A DNA stretch of 64,000 nucleotides from Dichotomocladium elegans (Eukaryota > Mucoromycota > Mucoromycetes > Mucorales > Lichtheimiaceae). Below, piece by piece: positions 11,425 to 21,241 of this stretch. The notes under the pieces are model-generated. The model worked only from the letters and a program-made list of their open reading frames with translations, ran no database searches and was not told the origin of the DNA. The DNA lies in NCBI GenBank assembly GCA_025716815.1, contig JAIXMN010000033.1:1-64000 (forward strand), written 5' to 3'. Both the position numbers and the translations under genes were made by a program. Every line of letters begins with the position of its first letter. Positions within the stretch are counted from its first letter, which is position 1.

Positions 11425-13091
11425 ATGACTTCCCTCGAGCAAGAGAGTATAGCTGTCGCCCAGCGCAAGCTTCAGAGCCTCGAGAAACTCGACGACGTCG
11501 GTGCTGGTGCCAAGTTCAATTGGTTTACCATTCGCACCATTCTTACTGCCGGTGCTGGCTTCTTCACCGACTCATATGACGTCTTCATCATCAACTTGGT
11601 CACTCCTATGCTGGGCTTCGTTTATTACCCTCATAATAACAACAAGATTCCGGCAGACATCGAAGGTGTTCTCAAGGGTATGGCTTCTGTCGGCACTCTA
11701 TTCGGTCAGCTTTTCTTTGGTTTCCTCGGTGACATTCTTGGTCGCAAGATTTATGGTTTCGAGTTGCTTGTTATTATCATCGGTACCATCAATTGCGCAA
11801 CTTCTGCCTCTTCTATCCGTGGCGTCTCTGCCATTGGTTTCCTCGGTCTTTGGCGCCTGTTTCTTGGTTTCGGCATTGGTGGTAATGTCTAACTAACTTT
11901 ATTTGTTCAAAGTCTCGCTCGCTCACAATGATTCTGATGTCTACAGGTGACTATCCCATGTCTGCTACCATCGTTTCCGAGTGGTCCACTACTGGTCGTC
12001 GCGGTATGATGATGGCGCTTATCTTTTCCATGCAAGGCATTGGTAACCTGGCGGCTGCCATCACCACGTTGGTCGTCTTGGCTATCTTCAAGGGAGCCGT
12101 CCAGGCAGACACCTTCAACCTCGACTACGTCTGGCGTCTTTGTATTGGTCTTGGTGCTGTTCCCGCTGTTGCTACTATTTATCTCCGTTTCAGCATGCCC
12201 GAATCGCCTCGATACGCCCTTGACGTTGAGCATGATGTTGAAGCGGCTGCGCTCGCCAAAGGTCAAACTGTTTCAGACGAGCTCGCCAAGCAATACACGA
12301 AGGTTGATATGAAGGAACGCAGCCATTTTGCAGAGTTCCGTGCCTACTTTGGTCAGTGGAGACATCTCAAGGTACTACTTGGTACCGCTCTCTCCTGGTT
12401 CCTCCTCGACATCGCTTTCTATGGTATTGGATTGAACAACGCTGCTATCCTTGAGGCCATCGGTTACTCGAAGAAAGACACCCCCTTCGATACACTCTGG
12501 GCTAACACGGTTGGCCAGATTATCATCACATGTCTTGGATCGGTACCAGGTTATTACTTCAGCGTATTTTTCATCGAACGGTGGGGACGTCGCCCTATTC
12601 AAATTTTGGGCTTCACTATGTGCACCGTCCTCTTCACCATCCTCGCCGCTGCTTACCGCCCTCTCACCGAAAATGCCATGCCTGCATTCATCTTCATCTT
12701 CACCTTGTGCCAGCTATTCCAGAACTTTGGCGCCAATACGACCACCTTCATCATTCCTGGAGAAGTGTTCCCTACGAAGGTCCGCGCATCTGCTCACGGT
12801 ATCTCCGCCGCGTCCGGCAAGGCCGGCGCCATCTTGGCTGCGTTCGCCTTCAATGTCATTGTCGATCATGGCGGTGCTCCAGGCGCACACGCCTTTCTGC
12901 CGGAGACCTTGGGTATTTTTGCGGGTATCATGTTCTTGGGCTTGATCGTCACAATTCTCTGGGTTCCCGAGTCGAAGGGTCTCGACTTGGCTGCCTTTGA
13001 AGAGGATTATGTTCCGCCTACTACCACTGCCGCTGGAAACTCTGCGGATTCGGTCAGCGAGTCTGTCATTGTCGAGGCACCCAGAAAATAG
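11425..13091 (+). CDS. PHO84: PHO84-type high-affinity inorganic phosphate:H+ symporter
   Basis: Two exons, 11425-11881 and 11947-13091, with a 65-nt GT-AG intron, encode 533 residues, the usual length for this major-facilitator family. The N-terminal half shows AGAGFFTDSYDVFIINLVTP (TM1 with the family Asp), GQLFFGFLGDILGRKIYG (MFS loop 2-3 signature) and, across the junction, GFGIGGDYPMSATIVSEW, the GGDYPLS phosphate-transporter signature. The second half has SWFLLDIAFYGIGLNN, the repeated loop FIERWGRRPIQILGF, NTTTFIIPGEVFPTKVR and WVPESKGLDL. Twelve membrane helices are expected, in the plasma membrane. Yeast PHO84 is induced by phosphate starvation through Pho4 under Pho80-Pho85 control; whether that holds here is not visible. 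Codon use is strongly C/T-biased at third positions, suggesting high expression. Confidence 0.96.
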
Positions 13092-13775
13092 TTCATCTAC
13101 AGCTTCCTTTACCATCTTTTCACATTAACCCTCCCGCCTGTGTATATAGCTCTCAAGCCCTTATTCCTATTTCTCGTTATCACCCTGTTTCTTTTTTACA
13201 TCAATAATCTGATTGTTTCCATCGATGCGTTTAAATAAATATATTATATACATGTAAATGTTTATACCTAACCAGTCTCCACTCGTTCTTGGAAATAAGG
13301 GACAAAGATTTTCGAGTGCACCTGCATGCTGGATACCAAGACGTTCTGTTTCTCACATATCGCACGTAGACCTTTTGAAATATTTGGTTCTTGGGCAACA
13401 AGTCGTCATGTCATAGCAGCCCTCTTCCATGATTGAGGTCTATGCTACCTGGCAGCTGACGACTAATACCGATGTGGCAAGGTCATAAAGGCAGATCTGT
13501 CATTGCGACTACCCAATAAAAGTTACAAACTGGGGGATGAGCATACCCGAATCGGCAACACGGAACTGGATCCGACAGGGTTAAGAAGGAGGAGATAGTT
13601 AGTGACCAGTGGGGGAGAGGTAGTATTTTTGGGCGCAGGTAAGGTTTTGGGGGGAAGAAGCAGAAGGTCATGCTTCGTGTCACGGCCTGGGTACCAAAAA
13701 TGTGACCAGAAAAGAAAAAAAGGGTTCTTTTTTTTCTATGATTCCCTCTCCTTTTTTTTTTTTCTTCCCCTTTTC
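13092..13775. other. Intergenic stretch between PHO84 and the coiled-coil gene
   Basis: Holds the PHO84 3' region (an AATAAATA followed by an AT tract near 13235-13255, a plausible poly(A) region) and the promoter and leader of the next gene. Pyrimidine- and T-rich tracts at about 13727-13775 immediately precede the start at 13776. No coding exon seen. Confidence 0.5.
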
Positions 13776-15371
13776 ATGACATCCATTGACGATATTGGCT
13801 ATCCACCGCAGAGGCCTCCAACTCCAGAGACAAACGAGCGGTATGTGTTAAAAGGCCCCACAAAGTCTCCCCCACCCATATTCATGCCGAAGCCGGTTTA
13901 TGCGGTTGCCCCCACCCAGAAACTTGTACAACAGCAACTTCTTTTACAACAACAAAATAAAAACACGCAAGATCCCCATCAACTCTTGTCATCGTCTGCG
14001 ATGGTGAATTCTCCCAAGCCTGAAGCTACAGCTGCAGCCCCGGTCCCGGCCAAGGCCTCGGCCATTACCAGCAACGATCAGCCGCGAGCACTTCTTCAAC
14101 AACAGCAGGCTGCTGCTGGTTCTTCTTCGCGGCAGCCACCACCATCAGCCTCGGTCAGCATGTCTTTGCACCCCGATGTTTCCACGGTCAGCTACGGTAA
14201 CCCGAATTATCCGAGCCCACAGCATCAGGCACTCTCTCCGGGAAAGCAGCAAAGCCATCATCAACCACAGCAGCAGCAGCAGCAGCAACAGCAGAAACAA
14301 AAACAGAAGCAGAGGCAACCACTAATCTATTCTCCCGACTACGATGAAATCGTCCGAGAAAACGAGACGCTTCATCAGCAACTCATTGTGCTCACGCGAG
14401 AAAACGAAAAGATGGAACGTCGCTGCAATATCTTTGCGGATCGGATCGATAATCTGGAACGACAGATCAAGAAGTTTGCATTTCTGCAGCAGTCCTTCGA
14501 AAAAGATGGACTAGATCATGGCGGTGGTGCGGCTGATAGCTTCAGCGAAAACTCGATCTCGGTGAGCCCGATGCATTCGCGCTCGGCTCCGACCGCAACA
14601 GCAAGGGGACGTAATGCCCGCAAGGCGAGCGAGGCATTTCCATTGAAGCCATCGCCTCAGTACTATCATCAGCACCATCACCACCATCACCACGACAAAA
14701 GTCGAAGTTCGGCTCGTGAGGAGAGAAACGGGTATGCTAGTGGTCTTCCAAGAAGGCGCAAGTCGTATGACGGCTGCTATGGCGAGAGCGAGAGGGATTA
14801 TGAATACTATTTCCCCAGGGAAGCGGAAGAGGGCGCGTACGCGGCGAGGAGTTCCGCGGATGATGATGATGACGACGACGAGGAAGAATGGGGCGAAGAC
14901 GAGTATCTTCGGCCGATGCGGCGAAGGCAAAAACCGCGGCGACCACTGCCGTATCCACGGTCGTCTAGACCAGCACGAACGCAGGCTCCTTCTCTCGTTG
15001 CTACTACTGCCGCCGCCGCAGTGCCTCCCCTGACCTTACCCATGACGCCACGACGGCCTCCGTCAATCCACCCGGGGCGATGCCACGTCCCCTTAATATA
15101 TCCAGAACCATCCATGGCAGGAATGCGCCCAGGGGTGCCTGGACTAAAGGGCAGTGCCGGCAGGAATCCGGATCGCCGATCGCTTCGACATAGACATTCC
15201 GAGTCTTTCTATCGACTCCCTCCCTACCCGGCCGCTCCACGGTGGAGAGGCGAATATGGAGAAGATCACATGTACGATCCATATGACGATGATGAGAACG
15301 ACGACGACGACGACATAGATTATTCTCCACATCCATATCGACGTGCTAGTAATCGGTCCCGGTACATTTGA
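13776..15371 (+). CDS. Low-complexity coiled-coil protein, 531 aa, unknown function
   Basis: Single open frame starting at MTSIDDIGYPPQRPPTPET. The frame is open further upstream, but that part lacks a good ATG context and is T-rich leader. The N-terminal 190 residues are Pro/Gln/Ala/Ser-rich with several Gln blocks, one encoded by a CAG run at 14268-14294. A strong coiled coil of about 45 residues follows (IVRENETLHQQLIVLTRENE, then NIFADRIDNLERQIKKF). Next is a His block (HQHHHHHHH, about 14672-14695), a short acidic block (DDDDDDDEEEWGEDE, about 14857-14902) and an Arg/Pro-rich tail ending in a second acidic run (DDDENDDDDDID). Arg clusters such as PRRRKS and MRRRQKPRRP could act in nuclear import or RNA binding. 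I recognise no family. The layout resembles scaffold or condensate-forming proteins, but that is inference. Confidence 0.75.
   Translation: MTSIDDIGYPPQRPPTPETNERYVLKGPTKSPPPIFMPKPVYAVAPTQKLVQQQLLLQQQNKNTQDPHQLLSSSAMVNSPKPEATAAAPVPAKASAITSNDQPRALLQQQQAAAGSSSRQPPPSASVSMSLHPDVSTVSYGNPNYPSPQHQALSPGKQQSHHQPQQQQQQQQQKQKQKQRQPLIYSPDYDEIVRENETLHQQLIVLTRENEKMERRCNIFADRIDNLERQIKKFAFLQQSFEKDGLDHGGGAADSFSENSISVSPMHSRSAPTATARGRNARKASEAFPLKPSPQYYHQHHHHHHHDKSRSSAREERNGYASGLPRRRKSYDGCYGESERDYEYYFPREAEEGAYAARSSADDDDDDDEEEWGEDEYLRPMRRRQKPRRPLPYPRSSRPARTQAPSLVATTAAAAVPPLTLPMTPRRPPSIHPGRCHVPLIYPEPSMAGMRPGVPGLKGSAGRNPDRRSLRHRHSESFYRLPPYPAAPRWRGEYGEDHMYDPYDDDENDDDDDIDYSPHPYRRASNRSRYI
14268..14294 (+). repeat. CAG trinucleotide run coding poly-Gln
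   Basis: Nearly uninterrupted CAG codons with one CAA give a Gln block just before the coiled coil of the 531-residue protein. A length-variable site is likely. Confidence 0.8.
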
Positions 15372-16799
15372 CCAGCTCCTAAAGCGGTAGTTCCGATTTT
15401 TTTTTTAGAATAAAAAGTCCCGAGTGTCCTGTGCGCCCTTGGTAATTTATACACACCATGGTATCACATGAGATCTCTGTCACTGTCCTTTTTGTAATTC
15501 AGGAATAATCGCTCATTCCCCCCCCTTCCTTTTCAATGACTAGCGGGTGGGGGGGGGAGGGAGCAATCCAAAGAAAAAGTCTAGCGGTTCAAGCCTCTCT
15601 TAGATACGCGTTATCCACGTGAAGGAATATTTGTTACAATTTTAGGAATGCCAAACATTGACGATCTCGGCCGTCCTTCGTTTTCCCCTCAAAAGATAGT
15701 TATGTTTGTCGGTGAATGGATACGTAGACTCAAGTGGGGTCGACGCTTCCATGTGGCGTACACTGACTGGATCCTCGTTTCATTGATGTTCCTCGTGTCT
15801 CTCTCTCTCTCTCTCTCTACATATGTAGCTAATTTTTTTTTTTTTACACGGGTCCTTTTGGTCCATTCTAGGGCCCAGGATCTGAAGTCACCTGACGCTG
15901 ACATCTCCTTCACATTCAGCTAACCTCTATTTTCGTGTGCTACAGGACACCTCCCCCACCCTCCCAAATGAACTGCTGCAGCTCCAGGATTGCAAAGATA
16001 AATATCGGCTTAGGACGCAGGAAACTTTTGGCACTTCATATTGTTACGCAAAGTCAAGTCCGAACCATTGCGGTGGCCACAATGGAAAAAAAAAAAAAAT
16101 GTTGAGACAGATAGACACTTGTCAGACAGGGTTTTGAGAGTAAAAAAGAGGCATTGAGGGCCGCAGAAAGCAGGAAAGGAGCTTGAAGTTCACTGATGGA
16201 GGCACACAAACAGACGTACACAGAAAAAAATTTGGCCATCGAACACCACCCTCCCACTAGGCATTGTCGGAAACCATAAAAGGAGATCCGGAACGGGTAT
16301 ACTTTGCCAAAGGTTGAATGTGTGTGCTTTTTTTTACTATTTTCCACCGATCGAGATGGGCAGAGGGGGGGAGTCATTTGTGTTTCAAATGTGACACCGC
16401 CGAAAATGACGAGAGATGATGGGAACATGAGCTAGTAAAGTCAAAAGTGGTGTAACCCAAATATGAGTGTCTCTCTTGCTGAGTTCCACATGACGGCTTC
16501 TGCATGGTGGTACTAGCTCTCCAACCTACGTAGGATCCACTCGCAGACTTTTTCAAACTATCGTTTGCCATAAAGATTTCTAAACCCCACTCTTCGCCCC
16601 TTCCTTAGACTTTCATAAGAACATGCTCTCAGAATCCATTGTATACCTTCTTTCCCCCACCCTGCTTTACTCAGAATTGGTTTTTGATCCACGGTGAACA
16701 TTTCTATTGAATAATGCATACATAACAATAGCAGAATGATTTATTATTACAGTCTACAGAAGGCCCCAAAAAATTGGGGGGGAAGGGAATACGTTCGAC
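15372..16799. other. Convergent intergenic stretch, no gene seen
   Basis: Lies between the coiled-coil gene and the 3' end of the exchanger gene. It contains a CT microsatellite at about 15798-15818, T and A homopolymers (about 15834-15844 and 16087-16100) and a CACGTG near 15616. Short frames here are not supported by composition or splicing. Confidence 0.5.
15798..15818. repeat. (CT)n microsatellite
   Basis: About ten CT dinucleotides in a row in non-coding DNA. Confidence 0.85.
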
Positions 16800-19636
16800 C
16801 TAAGGACCGGATATTTCAATAAACAAGTTAATACCGGTGCATATCAGATAGACAGAGATGGACGCAATGCCAAACACACGGGACATCCGATAATTGTTCA
16901 GCGGAACAAGTATCAGCAGGAAAACAAGAACGATCACGAGGCCTATCGCAGTCACCAGGATTGTCTTGGAAAGTTCAATAGGATAGGGCTCGTTACGTTC
17001 GGATGTTACATACGTCGCACCAATACCAACGCCGAGCAAAATATCTATGTGAATGGACGTATCCTTGATTAAAAAAAAAAAAAAAGGAACAGGGATTGCA
17101 AGCCAACAGGGGAGAGACTTACTCAGCATAGGCCCGCCAAAGCATGCACTCATGGCCATCATCGGATAGCCCATCTTTGCCATCGTCACATTGGCGACTA
17201 GATCGCCCAAAGAATTGCCCTATGATAGGTAATAGATAAGATCCATCGCGTTCTTCCTGACAATCATTCTTTTTTCCCGCTCACCAGCGCAAAGACTGTC
17301 AGACCAAGAATGGCATCGCTGATCCCTAGTGCCATGCCAATCGTTTGCAGCACACTGACCACCTCGTTCGCAATCACAAATATCCACAACATGGCAACGC
17401 CGAAACCGACGAATGACATCATCCAATAGAGCCTTGGCTGTCGGATGGATGAGGTCGTCAACGTGAACGCTGTGGTGATGACCACACCAAATATGGCTGC
17501 TGTCGGCAAGATAATAGCAGGCCGCACAAAACCATTGATGGCAAAGACTGTCGCAGCAAACATGGGTGCGCATAGCAGCTGGACAGCAGTTATCCACTGG
17601 CTCCAACCAGAGGTGCTCTGGGCGAGTTCGGTTATTTCGACCGGATCTGCCCCGGTTGCGTTGTCAGACAGCTCTCGGAGCATCGTGAGCGCGTCATCGT
17701 CAAGGCGGACCCCGTCCCTTGGAATGATCGCGTTTTCTTTGACAACAGGGAGCGTAATCGTTAGCATAAAAATGACAGGTGTAGAAATCACAGAACTAAT
17801 CTTGCTGTACACCGATTTCTGGCTGAAATTCATGACTGACGGAAAGAGACGGGCCAAGATATCCTGTACGTCAATATCATACTTGTCCAAAAAGGATGCG
17901 AAGCGAAGCCGCTGACGGGTCATCTCGGAGCTTATGGGAGCCATTGAAAGGGAGTCAGATTCACCGGGGGTGCTAAGAGGTAGCGCTTGCGTATCACCAG
18001 CAATGTCGGATTGATTGGATACTAGGCGCGGGTGGCGACGCTGGTGTATCGGAATAACACCGTCTGCAAAGCGAGCGTTAGAATGTTGAAGTGACTTGAC
18101 GACATCTTGGAACTACAGGCGCGAGATGAGTCTAAGGCAAAACACTGTGGCTTGCAACAAGAATCAAACACACACCTCGATTGCAGAGAAGAGTGACGTT
18201 CTGATCCTGAGCTTAGGATGCACAACTCCTTGCCGGCGGAAGTTATCACTATGGTAGCCTTCGGTTTCAAACCCTTCATCGTAGAGCTCCATCTCATCAT
18301 CTTGAAGATCGGATTCTATACCTATGATGATTAACTAAAAGTAATACTGCGTTCATTCACTCATTTCCCTACCATACCACCCGTTGCCGCGTAAAAGATT
18401 ATCCACCTCGGGGCCATTCTCTTCATACTCTAATCGCGCGCGCTGAACCAAATTAAGGTAATTGGATCGTCTCTTCATGTAATAATTGCCACCGACGACT
18501 ACAAAAACGTAGATAATGTAGAATACGATCAGGATGATAGACTCATATAGATGGATCAGGCCGTCTGCGACAATGGACATGATGAGAATCACAGCCAATG
18601 TAAAAAAGCTGACGTCCCGAATAAAACTAAAGCGTTTTGTCCGGAAGGGTTTGATGGCACACATGGATCTATTATTCATCTAGGATGAGTTCCTCCACCT
18701 GCAATAGCAATCCTTTCCAAATTTACCCTGCAACCACGCTCACGATAAATGCTGCTGCGCCGACAAGCTCGCCCAAAGCCAGTGAGCCCATGTTAGAATT
18801 CATCGCGCTAAATGTATATGTTCATTAAATTTAACGACTCTCTTTCACTCTCTCACAAATAGAATTGCGAATCCATGTTTGCCTAGTGCTAGTAAGGCTT
18901 CTTTTTTTTTTTTTTACCTGAATGTCGAAAACAAATCCGGGCTTCCGTTGCCAAAGGCCAGGAAGGTTACACCTGTCTAGAAAATCATCAGCACGGGCCC
19001 TCTCTTAAGATCATTGGTTCCATCTTCAACATACTAAGCTCTCTGATAAATGCAAAGCTGATGCAATCGTCTGGAGATTCGGGCCTTTGACAGAGCATTA
19101 AATGGGGGATATTCTCTATGTGGGCTCACATAATCCTGATACTTGCAGAAGAAATCGGAAGCGGCAATACCAACGAATCCAAAAAGAAATAACAGCCATA
19201 AGCACTGGATGCAAACGGTTAGATAATTATCTTTTTTTTTTCTTTTCTATCCAGCTCTCCCTCTTCTCTCTAGCGTACCAGCAGCACCAGTATGAAGGGC
19301 TGTATTGATCGAGATGCGCAATAGTACCACCGAATGTAATCCACTAAACCAGGTGTCACGTCGTGACAGTGTGCAATGACAAATGCGCACTGATCTTGAT
19401 GAAACTGAACATTTTCGCACTGTCATATATAGAATCGGTAGGAAACTCAGTTGCTGGGACTCGTCGTTCTCGAATCGTACCGATTAGAAAAATACCTCGT
19501 TTCCTAAGTCTAGCGCATCTAGGGATCGTTTTGTCAGAGATCCAGGGCGATTGTGTATGTCTCTCCAGACTGATGTGGTTATCCGTATCACAAGCAACAA
19601 CGAGAGGAGGGTTATTGCCTTGTGTCCAAGAGCCAT
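16800..19636 (-). CDS. Na+(Li+)/Ca2+ exchanger of the NCLX / SLC8B1 type
   Basis: Multi-exon minus-strand gene from ATG at 19636 to TAG at 16802-16800. It begins with a hydrophobic signal (MALGHKAITLLSLLLVIRI). Then comes a Cys-bearing luminal segment near 19300-19400 (QDQCAFVIAHCHDV and LVDYIRWYYC), typical of NCLX and yeast YDL206W proteins. The alpha-1 repeat is at about 18900-18770 (FGNGSPDLFSTFR, then NSNMGSLALGELVGAAAF). After two helices there is a large hydrophilic loop (YLNLVQRARLEYEENGPEVD ... RIRTSLFSAIE). The C-terminal half has FLDKYDIDVQDILARLFPSV, TPVIFMLTITLPVVKE and the alpha-2 repeat (AILGLTVFAL spliced to GDLVANVTMAKMGYPMMAMS). The two repeats form the cation-binding core. 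The animal relative moves Ca2+ out of mitochondria; fungal relatives may sit in other organelles. The exon nearest 17050-17100 is flanked by a long A run in its intron. Confidence 0.88.
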
Positions 19637-20012
19637 GTTCGTAATGAAAAAAGCAACTGAGAAGGAAGGAGGAAAACGCCGCTCCGCAGAAGCCCGCTGA
19701 ACCAGCATTGTCCAAATGCGGCTATTTTGTTTTCTCAAGCGCATGACTATTCACGGTCATTGAAACTCGTATTTCAATTTTCGAATAGAGTATAGTAGCA
19801 TATTTATTAGCTATTTAGGTAATGAACAAGGACAGGGTGAATGAGAACGAGAGAGAGCGATGCATATGGTCGTTCGTCTTGCTCTGTGTATAGCTAATGA
19901 GGTGACAGAAACGGAGCTTGGTATTGCGACCGCGATAAATCAGTGGGTGGGGGCGACGAGGACGGAAGGAATGAAGATAACAATCTGACTTAAAAGACTT
20001 GTTTCATCCCGT
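19637..20012. other. Promoter region of the exchanger / 3' side of RAB5
   Basis: About 375 bp between two minus-strand genes: upstream of the exchanger ATG and downstream of the Rab5 stop. Contains GAGAG-type purine stretches near 19846-19858 and no coding exon that I can support. Confidence 0.45.
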
Positions 20013-21241
20013 CTAACACGCACAGCTATTTGCACCCGCAGGCGTATTCAGATCGACGCCACCATCGCCGCGCGAGTTCAGGCCTCGATTCCTTCCACGA
20101 TTGTTATCGGCCAGTTGATCAAGAGGCATACGTTTCGCTGCAATATAAGAATGAGATCAAGAACATCGTTATCTCTTCTTTGTTCTTTATACTTGCCTAT
20201 CTCAGTAAATAACTCGTTTACATTCTGTGCCGTCTTGGCAGATGTTTCCATAAATAACAGGCCAGCCTCATCAGCATAGGCTTGAGCGGTCTAATGTATC
20301 TCATGAGCAGAGGAATTCATGGTTGCTAAGCATTAGCACAAACCTTAGTTTCAATGGCTCGTCGTGCATCCAAATCGCTTTTATTTCCTGCCAGCGCGAT
20401 TACAATATTTGGGTCGGCCTGGCGTTGCAGCTCACTCACCCATGCCTTTGCTTTTTCCAAGGAAGACTAACAGCAATACGTAAGTTTGTCAGTTTCGATT
20501 CAGACAGACAGATAGACAGACAGAGAGAGAGAAAGAGAGCGCGCGCATACGGCCTGTGAGATATCGTAGACAACAACAGCACAGTTTGCATTTCGATAAT
20601 ACATTGGCGCCAAACTCTATTGGAAGCAAATATAAATATATACGTGCTACGAACAAATCCGACCTCTTGCCTTGTATCGTTCCTGGCCTGCTGTATCCCT
20701 GACGTGCGCGTTTATGCAGATAGTAGAAATTAGAGACCGTCGGTTTGGCTTTGTACATTTGCATCACTTTCCCTTCTTTTTCACCCCCCCCAGCTTACCA
20801 TATCTCAAACTTGACCGTTGTTTTGCCATCGAGGGAGATCGTCTGTGCCAAGAAAGCAGCTATTGACAAGCAAGGTAAGCAAATAAATAAGACCAAGAGG
20901 CCCGTTGGGAAGAATGCGCTTCTCTGTCCTCATTCTATCACTTGCCTCCGATGGTACTTTCTCTGTATTCGTCAAAGTGGTCTTTGACGAAGCGCATCAC
21001 CAAACTGAATTGCCCCGTTTTCTCTGTATTAACCCATCGTCATCTGTTTTTCGTCAAGTCAGCGTTACCTCGATTTTCCGACGGCGGATTCGCCTAGAGA
21101 TCAAAGGAGAAGCAACCAGTCAATTGCCTCAGTTGGAAAGATGGTTCTTGCATGTAAAGAACCGCCATTACCGAGAAGAACAAGTTTAAACTGATACGTC
21201 TTTCCCTGCGAGGCTTGCTGTGAAGCTGGTCTGGCTGCCAT
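20013..21241 (-). CDS. RAB5: Rab5-family GTPase, nine exons
   Basis: Exons on the minus strand: 21241-21172, 21093-21069 (25 nt), 21004-20946, 20859-20799, 20698-20671 (28 nt), 20616-20551, 20466-20344, 20290-20197 and 20137-20013. They total 651 nt and 216 residues, the normal Rab5 size, and every junction keeps frame. Motifs are all present: P-loop GESAVGKS, effector/switch I STIGAAFLAQT, switch [20 protein letters not shown], the base-recognition NKSD and ETSAKT. The product ends NSCAC, a CxC geranylgeranylation signal. Rab5 controls early-endosome fusion and endocytic traffic. The subfamily call rests on [11 protein letters not shown], the AFLAQT effector and LAPMYYRNA, which are Rab5 and not Rab7, Rab11 or Ypt1 features. 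Introns 3, 5 and 8 use GC donors. Two exons under 30 nt encode nucleotide-binding loops. Confidence 0.95.
20138..20196 (-). other. RAB5 intron 8, GC-AG
   Basis: Donor ATAG|GCAAGT and acceptor TTGCAG, 59 nt. The junction gives LFTEI-AKRMPLD. Retention leaves no stop inside the intron but shifts the frame and would lose the C-terminal CxC prenylation site. Confidence 0.88.
20617..20670 (-). other. RAB5 intron 5, GC-AG
   Basis: Donor CAAG|GCAAGA and acceptor AATAG, 54 nt. The junction gives [13 protein letters not shown] exactly as in Rab5 proteins. A GT lies seven bases downstream of the donor but would break the frame. Confidence 0.85.
20860..20945 (-). other. RAB5 intron 3, GC-AG
   Basis: The donor GGAG|GCAAGT matches the preferred GC-donor context, and the acceptor is CAATAG. 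Splicing gives STIG-AAFLAQT. Retention would meet a TGA two codons later. Confidence 0.9.

Noticed and set aside
6508..13091. A true phosphate-regulation gene cluster
   Set aside because: Only two genes separated by 4 kb are involved, no Pho4-type site was found at PHO84, and the mitochondrial carrier is 32 kb away. The evidence is too weak to call a cluster.
13602..13775. Upstream extension of the coiled-coil protein
   Set aside because: The open frame extends to 13602, but that part is T- and purine-tract leader. The MTSIDDIGYPP start follows a pyrimidine tract and begins the protein-like composition.
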